A stretch of 6,808 nucleotides of DNA from positions 1 to 6,808 of the forward strand of contig CAKOLP010000046.1 in the NCBI GenBank assembly GCA_934096025.1, given 5' to 3'. The notes below the pieces were generated by a model that searched no databases, was not told the origin of the DNA, and saw nothing but the letters and a program-made list of their open reading frames with translations. Source of the stretch: an uncultured Bacilli bacterium (GTDB lineage Bacteria; Bacillota_I; Bacilli_A; RF39; UBA660). Both the position numbers and the translations under genes were made by a program. This document shows positions 1-5,935 of the stretch, piece after piece; the stretch's first letter is position 1, and each line of letters opens with the position of its first letter.

Positions 1-1086
1 TGATTGTGGAAATGTCGTTGGCTTAAAAAATGCTTATAAAGATTTAGAATCATTAAGCGGAATGATCCGTGAGGGTATTAAATCTGATTTAACACTTTAT
101 ACTATGATATATAGAAAGAATTGAAGGCAAAGACATAATTATAGTTAAAATTAATGAGGCACCAAATAAACCATATTATTTATCTGATAAAGGTTTGAAA
201 TCATCAGGTGTTTATTTAAGACACGGAAACACATCAGTACAAGCAAGTGAAGAAGTTATAAAAAAGATGCTAATAGAATGTTTCAAATGTTCAAGATTTA
301 CACTTTGAATATATGAAAAATATTTTTAAAAATCATAACTTAGAAATTAATGTTAATAAATTTTAAACTTTAAATATTGTTAATTTAAATAATAGATATA
401 CTAATTTGGGATTACTTTTATCAGATGAATGTCCTTATTCAATAAAATGTGCCATTTTTGATGGAAATAGCAAATTAGAATTTAAAGATAAAAAGGAATT
501 CACTGGTTCGGTATTAAAACAAGTAAGAGATTATCCAGAATATGCTATTAGAGAATCTTTATTAAATGCTGTTATACACCGTGATTACCATTTTACAGGC
601 AGTATATTAATATCATTATTTGAAGATCATTTTGAAATTACTTCTTTAGGCGGATTAATTAAAGGACTTGATATAGATGATTTATATAATGGCGTTTCTG
701 AATCAAGAAATCCTAATTTGGCAAATATATTTTATAGATTAAAATATGTAGAAAGTTTTGGAACTGGTATTGGAAGAATCATCGAATCATATAAATATTT
801 TGATAAACAACCATTAATATTTAATACCGAAAATGTATTCAAAGTAACTTTATATAATGTCAATTATGTTAAAAATGATAATGTTAAAATTTTGCCAACT
901 AATTTAACTCAAGAAGAACAAATTATTGAATACTTAAAGAAAAATAATAAAATAAATAGAAAAATAGTAGAGTCATTGCTTGATGTGTCTAAAACTAGAG
1001 CTATTGATATTTTAAACAGCATGATAAGCAAAAATATTTTAATCCAATCAGGCACTGGTAAAATTACTTATTATATCCTAAAATGA
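1..1086 (+). pseudogene. Decayed AlbA_2 / HATPase_c_4 / winged-helix ATP-binding protein, 5' end outside window
   Basis: Fragments of one protein lie in three frames, in family order. Frame 2 (2-124) reads DCGNVVGLKNAYKDL then MIREGIKSDLTLYT, typical of the AlbA_2 (Schlafen-like) domain, and stops at TGA 122-124. Frame 3 (from 111) continues with GKDIIIVKINEAPNKPYYL and YLRHGNTSVQASEE and stops at TGA 306-308. Frame 1 resumes near 283 with SNVQDLHFEY, meets TAA at 364-366, then runs to TGA 1084-1086. The last part holds a GHKL-type ATPase region (NAVIHRDYHFTG, SLGGL, SRNPNLANIFYRL, ESFGTGIGRI) and a C-terminal winged helix of about 60 residues. A stretch of the family sequence between the IKKML and SNVQDL segments seems missing, so the second frame change may include a small deletion. 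Intact relatives are about 450-480 residues; roughly the first 60 lie before the window. The TTG at 406 is the Leu of the YTNLGLLLSDE motif, not a start, and no SD precedes it. Intact members are putative transcriptional regulators or nucleic-acid-binding ATPases, common in accessory DNA. Sequencing error is the main alternative to true decay. Confidence 0.85.
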
Positions 1087-1142
1087 TATTAGATTGTTAT
1101 TTATCTGTCATTTCGTAATGATGTCGGCTCCAATTGATTACT

Positions 1143-1169
1143 AAAGCCTTTGTTTAAAGGGCTTTTTTT
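1143..1169 (+). terminator. Rho-independent terminator after the AlbA_2 pseudogene
   Basis: A 9-bp stem (AAAGCCTTT pairing with AAGGGCTTT, with one T-G wobble) closes a five-base loop and is followed directly by seven T residues. It lies 57 bases after the pseudogene stop and separates it from the promoter of the next gene. This is the best-formed terminator in the window. Confidence 0.8.
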
Positions 1170-1221
1170 ATATTTGTTAATTTAAAATATTTATTAATTA
1201 CAAAAACTTTAAAAGAAAACA

Positions 1222-1253
1222 TAATTTATAAGCAAAAAACATGGTATAATATT
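1222..1253 (+). promoter_or_regulatory. Extended -10 promoter of the deoxyribosyltransferase-like gene
   Basis: A perfect TATAAT (1245-1250) is preceded by TGG (1242-1244), giving an extended -10 element. No good -35 hexamer stands 16-18 bases upstream, as is usual for extended -10 promoters. Transcription would begin near 1257, about 19 bases before the ATG. The region from 1222 to 1253 closely resembles the region upstream of the HAD-HD operon on the other strand (3652 to 3624), sharing TAATTTAT and AAAAACATGGTAT. Confidence 0.65.
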
Positions 1254-1275
1254 CAAAACAAAGAGGAGGTTTGCA

Positions 1276-2322
1276 ATGAGAAATAAGCCTACTGACAATT
1301 ATACTAGTTTTACATTATTAGGAAATAATTCTTATGATATAGTTTTTATGCATTATTTATTGTTATCACAAAACCTTAATTCTTATTACTCTGAAAAATA
1401 CTCTGTCTTTGATAAAGAAAAAGAAAATGTTTTAAAAAACATTGCATATTATTTTGGAACAAGAGGCCCTATGTTGATTGACAATAAGGGACTTAAAAAA
1501 ATATTTGAAAATAACGGTATACCTAAAGAGGCTTTTTTACCTTATTTATCTGGAGCCGATATAATTAACACAATCAATATGTGCTTAAAAAGTGATGCAG
1601 TTTATGTTTGTAATTCAAATGGAGCCTTAGACAAATATACGATGTTTATATTGGGATATTTAATGGCTATGGAACAAGAAATTTTCTTTTGGGAAGACAT
1701 AGATAAATCAGAGTGGCTAATGTCTAGTATCGCAAAGAAAAATGGATACAAAGAAGTTGTGGAGTTTCCTTTAGAAATAGTAAGAACTTTTGCATATCCT
1801 TATTTATTTAATAATAAAAAATTAGACTGGCCGCCAGGGAAATATGGTGGATTGATAGTTGCTGAAAATGGTAATGTTGGTGTTGAGAGAAATACAGAAT
1901 TTAATTTGCAAGTAAAAAATCAAGAGATTGAAAAAAATACAGTGACTTTATTAGGAAGTTTAAGAAAACATTTGGAAACTATGAAAGCAAAAGCATTAGA
2001 ATTAGAAAAAAATGGCTATAAAATTTTAGCACCCAAAATATCTGGTATTAGAAACGATGACAATGGTTTTATAATCTTTGATGATGATTTAAGCGATAAC
2101 CCTATTATAATTGAATCTAACTTTATTGAAGATTGTTTAAAATCAGAAAATGTTATTGTATGCGATAAGGACGGATACATAGGAAATACTGTTGCCTTTG
2201 AAATCGGGTATTTATTAGCTAAACGGAAGAATATTGAATTTATTCAAGAACCTAGTGAAGTTTGGATAATTGAGGTAGTTAATCATTTTTTAGAATTAAA
2301 TAATCAAAAAATTCTCAACTAG
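1276..2322 (+). CDS. Tandem nucleoside 2-deoxyribosyltransferase-like protein, N-terminal copy degenerate
   Basis: The 348-residue protein holds two copies of a Rossmann-like unit of the nucleoside 2-deoxyribosyltransferase (NDT) type. The N-terminal copy runs about residues 11-140 (FTLLG at 12-16, CLKSDAVYVCNSNG at 103-116, MFILGYLMA at 123-131). The C-terminal copy runs about 222-325 (VTLLGS at 223-228, CLKSENVIVCDKDG at 287-300, AFEIGYLLA at 307-315). Family members cleave or transfer the N-glycosidic bond of (deoxy)nucleosides or nucleotides through a Glu in an A-x-E-x-G-Y motif; Glu309 fits this, while the N-terminal copy has Ile125 there, so only the second copy is likely to be catalytic. 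There is no signal peptide or membrane helix, so it should be cytosolic. The start is well supported: AGGAGG at 1264-1269, six bases before the ATG. It is a single-gene unit, convergent with an HD hydrolase and a nucleotidase, which hints at nucleotide metabolism. The substrate is unknown, and a base-releasing hydrolase is as likely as a transferase. Confidence 0.85.
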   Translation: MRNKPTDNYTSFTLLGNNSYDIVFMHYLLLSQNLNSYYSEKYSVFDKEKENVLKNIAYYFGTRGPMLIDNKGLKKIFENNGIPKEAFLPYLSGADIINTINMCLKSDAVYVCNSNGALDKYTMFILGYLMAMEQEIFFWEDIDKSEWLMSSIAKKNGYKEVVEFPLEIVRTFAYPYLFNNKKLDWPPGKYGGLIVAENGNVGVERNTEFNLQVKNQEIEKNTVTLLGSLRKHLETMKAKALELEKNGYKILAPKISGIRNDDNGFIIFDDDLSDNPIIIESNFIEDCLKSENVIVCDKDGYIGNTVAFEIGYLLAKRKNIEFIQEPSEVWIIEVVNHFLELNNQKILN

Positions 2323-2360
2323 GTAAAAATAAATTAAATATTCACAATGAAATCAATTAG

Positions 2361-2972
2361 TTACAAATTATCCTTTATATCTGGAAATAAATCATATAAG
2401 TTAAGGCCTAATAAATTGTCAAAATATGCTTTTAATTTTACTGTTTCTGTTATGTGATAATGGGTATGAGCATATACGCCATGTCTTAATAATACGTCAA
2501 TCATTCTTTTATCAATTGTTAAAACTTTGTTAGTACACATTAAATCGCAAAGATTAATAATTTTTTCATATATAGTGTAATCTGCTTTAATATAATCCTT
2601 AACAAAATTGTAATAAGGATTATTTTTATCTGTTTCATCACGGTCATTAGAAAGACAGTCAATATCATTATTTAAAAAAGAGTGTTTTATACAAATACTT
2701 GCGTATTTTTCATCATAACCTAGTGATTTTATATATTCATATCCTTTTATAGCATGGGGAAATACGCCGTCTTTTTCATAATTAAATTTTTTACCGATGT
2801 CATGGATATAACCAAGGGTTTTGGCAAAGTCTTCATCTAAATTTAATGCCTTGGCAATTGTTCCGGCAGTATTCCCTACACAGATAGAATGATTGATCCA
2901 ATTTTCATTATTAGACTTTTGGCCGTATTCTTTTTTTATTAAGTTTAGTGCTCCATTACTTGTTAATTTCAT
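2361..2972 (-). CDS. HDIG-domain metal-dependent phosphohydrolase
   Basis: This 203-residue cytosolic protein is a single HD domain. The metal-site residues are visible in order: His28 (NHS), His57-Asp58 in the motif GYIHDIGKK, His73 (FPHA), His97 (KHS) and Asp143 (LCDLM). The two extra His between the HD pair and the final Asp suggest a two-metal centre, as in HDIG/HD-GYP-like enzymes and unlike minimal one-metal HD proteins. Such enzymes hydrolyse phosphoester bonds of nucleotides or related compounds; the actual substrate cannot be read from the sequence. The N-terminus starts just before the first helix, and the C-terminus (NLYDLFPDIKDNL) resembles a widespread Firmicutes group annotated only as HD domain protein. 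It is the second gene of an operon: 11 bases after the stop of the HAD nucleotidase, with GAGGT at 2981-2977 as a close-spaced SD. The 38-base gap to the convergent gene on the other strand holds no clear terminator. YqeK-type Ap4A hydrolase is an alternative I consider less likely, since the run of His around the first motif is absent. Confidence 0.9.
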   Translation of the reverse strand: MKLTSNGALNLIKKEYGQKSNNENWINHSICVGNTAGTIAKALNLDEDFAKTLGYIHDIGKKFNYEKDGVFPHAIKGYEYIKSLGYDEKYASICIKHSFLNNDIDCLSNDRDETDKNNPYYNFVKDYIKADYTIYEKIINLCDLMCTNKVLTIDKRMIDVLLRHGVYAHTHYHITETVKLKAYFDNLLGLNLYDLFPDIKDNL

Positions 2973-2983
2973 TTTTACCTCGT

Positions 2984-3571
2984 TTATTGTTCTTCCAAAA
3001 TTTTGTTTATTTCATTATAAAACTCTTGCCAGTTATGAACTCTCGGAATATCTGCATATTTATTATAAGGAGTATCCATTAGAAATGTTGTTATATTTTG
3101 TGCTAGACAATGCTTGCAATTACTTACAGAATCATCTATCATTATATCAATATTATTTTCTAAACATTTTTGGGCTTTTTCATCTTTTAAATAAGCATTT
3201 GTAAAAATTATTTTATCATAATATATTTTATTTTCAGCAAGCCATTTTTCTGTCATCTCAAAAGGATTTTTATATTCTTTATTATCTCTCCCTGTAATTA
3301 TACATATAAAGTGCCCATCACTTCTTAGTTTATCAAGATATTTTTTGGCATCTTCTTTAACAGATAGATTCTTGGCTATTCTTTCTATGTTTTCAAGATA
3401 AAATTTTTGTTCTTCTTGCTCGCTCCAGTCAAACATACCTTTTCTTATATATCCGGAATTTCTGTTAATAATTCCGGTATTCCTTAGGCTTTTATCGTGT
3501 TCTAAATATGCTTTTAATAATTCTTCATTAAAATTTGAAATTACATTATCTATATCAATTCCTATACGCAT
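2984..3571 (-). CDS. HAD-superfamily 5'(3')-nucleotidase, NT5C/YqfW-like
   Basis: This 195-residue cytosolic protein has the full set of HAD motifs: motif I is IDIDNV with Asp6 as nucleophile and Asp8 as acid/base; motif II is IITGR with Thr93; a Lys in the KDEKAQK stretch (about 129-135) can serve as motif III; motif IV is IMIDDS with Asp146 and Asp147 for Mg2+. Length and motif spacing match the NT5C family (5'(3')-deoxyribonucleotidases and the Bacillus YqfW group), which removes phosphate from (deoxy)nucleoside monophosphates. The residues between motifs I and II (about 11-75) form the small helical cap. The ATG at 3571 is preceded by AAGGAGG (3583-3577) at five bases. It is first in a two-gene operon with the HDIG hydrolase, which suggests they act on linked nucleotide substrates. 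Its promoter region resembles that of the convergent NDT-like gene. Exact substrate preference (dNMP, NMP or another small phosphate ester) is not decided by the sequence. Confidence 0.9.
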   Translation of the reverse strand: MRIGIDIDNVISNFNEELLKAYLEHDKSLRNTGIINRNSGYIRKGMFDWSEQEEQKFYLENIERIAKNLSVKEDAKKYLDKLRSDGHFICIITGRDNKEYKNPFEMTEKWLAENKIYYDKIIFTNAYLKDEKAQKCLENNIDIMIDDSVSNCKHCLAQNITTFLMDTPYNKYADIPRVHNWQEFYNEINKILEEQ

Positions 3572-3623
3572 TTTTTCCTCCTTGTATAAATTGCCACATA
3601 TTTGTTTTTAACTTATAACTATT

Positions 3624-3652
3624 AATAAAATACCATGTTTTTGAATAAATTA
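3624..3652 (-). promoter_or_regulatory. Probable promoter of the nucleotidase-HD hydrolase operon
   Basis: Read on the minus strand, TGG followed by TATTTT (3635-3627) forms an extended -10-like element. It sits in sequence matching the promoter of the NDT-like gene: both carry TAATTTAT, then AAAAACATGGTAT, then TATT after a two-base difference. Transcription would begin near 3620, leaving a leader of about 50 bases. The -10 itself is only 4 of 6 to consensus, so the call rests mainly on the similarity. Confidence 0.45.
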
Positions 3653-3692
3653 ATATATTTATGTTAGTTTTTTGTATAATTTGTTAGTTAAT

Positions 3693-3725
3693 AAAAAAGA
3701 TAGAAAATTTTTGATTATTTCTATC
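3693..3725 (-). terminator. Rho-independent terminator after the membrane-protein gene
   Basis: On the minus strand a perfect 8-bp stem, GATAGAAA with TTTCTATC (3725-3718 and 3706-3699), encloses an 11-base loop and is followed by six T residues (3698-3693). It begins 22 bases after the stop of the membrane-protein gene, ending that unit before the nucleotidase promoter. The stem is AT-rich, so it may be moderately strong only. Confidence 0.65.
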
Positions 3726-3747
3726 CTAGAATTATTCTTTTACATTT

Positions 3748-5352
3748 TTACTTTAAATTCACTAAGTAACATCTGTTTCTTATTGTTATTAAAAGGTTAA
3801 TTTTATCGGCATTTAAAAGATTGCCGTCGGTTTGTAGTACTATTTTTTTATCATAATTTGCAGGATTTAAGAACTTTATTTGGGAAATATATTTTTTATT
3901 GTTAATATAGTATTCCACTTGTAAAAAGTTTTCAGAGAAGTTCTTTAAGTTATTTATGTTCGTTGCTGAAAATGAATTACTATCCAAATTCAATTCATAA
4001 TCCATTACAAGTAACGCTTCTTTATTTTGATATGTATTATCAGATACTATAACATCATAAAATGTTTGACATTTATCTTGGTAACAACTGTTATATTCGT
4101 ATTCAAAACGTTTGGTTACTAAGTAAGATTTTATTATTAAACTCGAGTTATTTAAGTTAGTAGAAGTAAAAGTTATACTGTCATTTATTTTGGCGTTTCT
4201 AACTACTTCGACATTTTCATATTTATTAGGGTTTAATTTAACAGTTATTTTTTTAGCAAAAAATTCTTTTCTTTTGACTGATGCGCCATTAAATATCTCT
4301 AGTTTAAAACTTTTGTTGATATTCTTTTTTTCTATTTCATAACTCATTATATATGCTCTTTCGTCCCTTGAGGGAATTATATTGTTCATAAAAGCATTAC
4401 CATAATCAATAAAATATTTGCCAACATCTAAAGTTGGGTTTACATATACATTGCCATACTTTAATTTTATATTTGTGTAATCTAAATATTTATCTTCTCT
4501 AGTGTTATTTTTAATTGAGAATCTTATCACTAGATAATATTTATCCTTTTCTATGATATTGCCACTTAAATCAAGATTTGTTATCATACTATCTTCAACT
4601 TTTATGTTAAATCCATTGTATGTAAAGGCCTTGTTTTCTTTATAGGTATAATTAACTCTTTCACTATTTTTAATAAATAAAAAAGCTAAAATAACAGCTG
4701 CTACTGAAGATATAACGATAAAAATAAGTTTGTTTTCCAATACGTAATACTTAAGCTCTCGAATAAAACGCCTAATTAGTCTTTCAATTTTATAGGTTTT
4801 TATATTTAAATTAAGTTCTATTTCTTCACTATCTTTATCTGTTATTTCCAGTTCTTTTAAGTCATCTTTAAAATTAAATTGTTTGACATTAAAGCCTAGA
4901 GATCTTCCCAACATTGCAATTATGAAAAAGAAGTTAGGTAAATAAATTATCTGGGCAAAATCCCGATATGTTCTGGCTGCACTTGTAGCCCATAAACCTT
5001 TACTTAAACTTTTTATTAAAAATGCCGCTATAATTAAAAATATTAATAATGTTACATAGTATATTATACTTGATAAATACATTTTATTAGGTTTATTTTT
5101 ATTCTTTAAAAGAACTAACACTGCAACTAAAATAATAATATTTATAATTATTGCCACATATAGCATAGGACTTATGGTTGTTACTAAGAGATTATCTGTA
5201 ACAGTTACACTGTAGTTATTGGCTATAAAGTCTCGAAAAAATGAAACGACATTAGTTGTTTTATAAGTAATGTATACTGCTAGCAATGTTAATAATATGT
5301 GAATTGATCGGAAATGTTTTATTAACAGAGCATACGGTTTTCTTAATATCAT
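3748..5352 (-). CDS. Five-helix membrane protein with large extracytoplasmic C-terminal domain, function unknown
   Basis: From ATG 5352 the protein is 534 residues. Hydrophobic helices lie near 17-32, 62-82, 93-114, 135-150 and 209-227. Charge distribution (basic N-terminus, basic loop NKNKPNKMY between helices 2 and 3) puts the N-terminus inside and everything after helix 5 outside. An acidic-then-basic segment of about 58 residues between helices 4 and 5 (near 150-208) would be cytosolic. Residues 228-534 are rich in beta strand and Asn. The first part (YNGFNIKVEDSMITN, then KYYLVIRFSIKNNT) resembles the immunoglobulin-like DUF4352 type seen in exported Firmicutes proteins. A CX4C pair (423-428) in this domain could form a disulfide. 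ATG 5352 is preferred over the in-frame TTG 5385, because AAAAGGG lies eight bases before the ATG and no SD precedes the TTG. It follows the LysM gene but is separated from it by a terminator, so it probably has its own promoter. I do not recognise a function; an envelope role is inferred. Confidence 0.8.
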   Translation of the reverse strand: MILRKPYALLIKHFRSIHILLTLLAVYITYKTTNVVSFFRDFIANNYSVTVTDNLLVTTISPMLYVAIIINIIILVAVLVLLKNKNKPNKMYLSSIIYYVTLLIFLIIAAFLIKSLSKGLWATSAARTYRDFAQIIYLPNFFFIIAMLGRSLGFNVKQFNFKDDLKELEITDKDSEEIELNLNIKTYKIERLIRRFIRELKYYVLENKLIFIVISSVAAVILAFLFIKNSERVNYTYKENKAFTYNGFNIKVEDSMITNLDLSGNIIEKDKYYLVIRFSIKNNTREDKYLDYTNIKLKYGNVYVNPTLDVGKYFIDYGNAFMNNIIPSRDERAYIMSYEIEKKNINKSFKLEIFNGASVKRKEFFAKKITVKLNPNKYENVEVVRNAKINDSITFTSTNLNNSSLIIKSYLVTKRFEYEYNSCYQDKCQTFYDVIVSDNTYQNKEALLVMDYELNLDSNSFSATNINNLKNFSENFLQVEYYINNKKYISQIKFLNPANYDKKIVLQTDGNLLNADKINLLITIRNRCYLVNLK

Positions 5353-5360
5353 ATAATCAG

Positions 5361-5367
5361 CCCTTTT
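5361..5367 (-). promoter_or_regulatory. Ribosome binding site that fixes the membrane-protein start
   Basis: On the minus strand the bases read AAAAGGG, eight bases before ATG 5352. The in-frame TTG at 5385 lies upstream of this site and has only AT-rich, SD-free sequence before it, so translation from the ATG is favoured. Confidence 0.6.
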
Positions 5368-5375
5368 CTTATTAA

Positions 5376-5412
5376 ATTTTATCAAATTAACAACATAAAA
5401 ACAACTATTATA
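5376..5412 (-). promoter_or_regulatory. Candidate promoter(s) for the membrane-protein gene
   Basis: Two overlapping candidates are visible on the minus strand. One is a perfect TATAAT at 5412-5407 with only a poor -35 (CTTTTT, inside the preceding terminator). The other is TTGTTT (5404-5399), a 17-base spacer, then TAAAAT (5381-5376). Either would place a promoter between the LysM terminator and ATG 5352. The strong AT bias makes chance matches likely. Confidence 0.4.
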
Positions 5413-5418
5413 TAAATT

Positions 5419-5444
5419 AAAAAAAGTATAAAAAGCTATACTTT
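5419..5444 (-). terminator. Rho-independent terminator overlapping the LysM gene stop
   Basis: On the minus strand AAAGTATA pairs perfectly with TATACTTT around the loop GCTTTT, and the descending arm runs into a tract of seven T residues (5425-5419). The stem starts on the last two bases of the LysM gene's TAA stop codon. The stem has few G-C pairs, so partial read-through into the membrane-protein gene is possible. Confidence 0.65.
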
Positions 5445-5892
5445 ATCTTTTGGATACTAATACTTGGTCTTTAAGTAAATATATGGTATCATTTTGGTTT
5501 AATAAATCTAATTTAGAGATTTTAAATAAATTACTTACTGTATCAAGAGTATCTCCCTCAGCTGTTATATAATAACTGTAGCCACTTTTGGGAATTAATA
5601 ATTCTTGACCTGGATAAATATAATTATCGATATCTAATCCATTTAAACTTGCTAATAATGTAGGATTTATATTATATTTCTGAGCTATTTTGTATAGGGA
5701 ATCTCCTTTTTCTATAACATAAATATTAAAGTATTCTTGTTTATTTTTAGGTATTACTAGTTCCATACCCTCTCTTAAATCTAAATCATTTAAATTGTTA
5801 TTAGCTTCTCTTAAGGCACTTTCATCTATACTATAGATTTTGGCTATACTAGTTAAGGTATCTCCTTGTTTTATAACGTATTTATCAAACAT
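5443..5892 (-). CDS. Triple LysM-repeat protein without signal peptide
   Basis: The 149-residue protein is almost entirely three LysM repeats: residues 4-48 (YVIKQGDTLTSIAKIY to LVIPK), 57-101 (YVIEKGDSLYKIAQKY to LLIPK) and 107-147 (YYITAEGDTLDTVSNLF to VLVSK). LysM domains bind N-acetylglucosamine-containing glycans such as peptidoglycan. The third repeat is the most diverged. No catalytic domain, membrane helix, signal peptide or anchor is present. The start is firm: AGGAG at 5904-5900, seven bases before the ATG, and reading further upstream in frame adds no hydrophobic segment. A weak promoter-like pair (TTAACC, 17 bases, TATTTT) lies just upstream, but the 43-base gap to the preceding gene has no terminator, so co-transcription with it is plausible. 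A terminator overlaps its stop. Without an export signal its site is uncertain: it could be a spore-coat-type or phage-tail-type LysM protein, be released by lysis, or leave by an unrecognised route. Confidence 0.88.
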   Translation of the reverse strand: MFDKYVIKQGDTLTSIAKIYSIDESALREANNNLNDLDLREGMELVIPKNKQEYFNIYVIEKGDSLYKIAQKYNINPTLLASLNGLDIDNYIYPGQELLIPKSGYSYYITAEGDTLDTVSNLFKISKLDLLNQNDTIYLLKDQVLVSKR

Positions 5893-5935
5893 TTTATCAC
5901 TCCTAGTAATAAAATATGTTTGATTTAATAAATGG

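Noticed and set aside
1..1086. Alternative genetic code with TGA read as Trp, as in some Mollicutes
   Set aside because: The intact genes use TGG for Trp and need no in-frame TGA. Reading TGA as Trp would not repair the first gene, which also changes frame and has a TAA.
1108..1126. Small hairpin around TCATTTCGTAATGA
   Set aside because: The stem is only five base pairs with no T tract, and the strong terminator at 1143-1169 follows closely.
1276..2322. TIR or SIR2-type NAD-cleaving defence effector
   Set aside because: The fold is distantly related, but the visible motifs (LLGS, VCDKDG, AFEIGYLLA) fit the NDT family better, and no partner effector or sensor gene of a known defence system is present.
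2893..3204. Plus-strand open frame of 103 residues
   Set aside because: It lies antisense across the start of the HD hydrolase and the end of the nucleotidase, both of which have clear motifs and SDs. It has no SD of its own and no recognisable domain.
5353..5385. Upstream TTG start of the membrane protein, adding 11 residues
   Set aside because: No SD precedes the TTG, whereas AAAAGGG sits at good distance from ATG 5352 and lies within the supposed extension.
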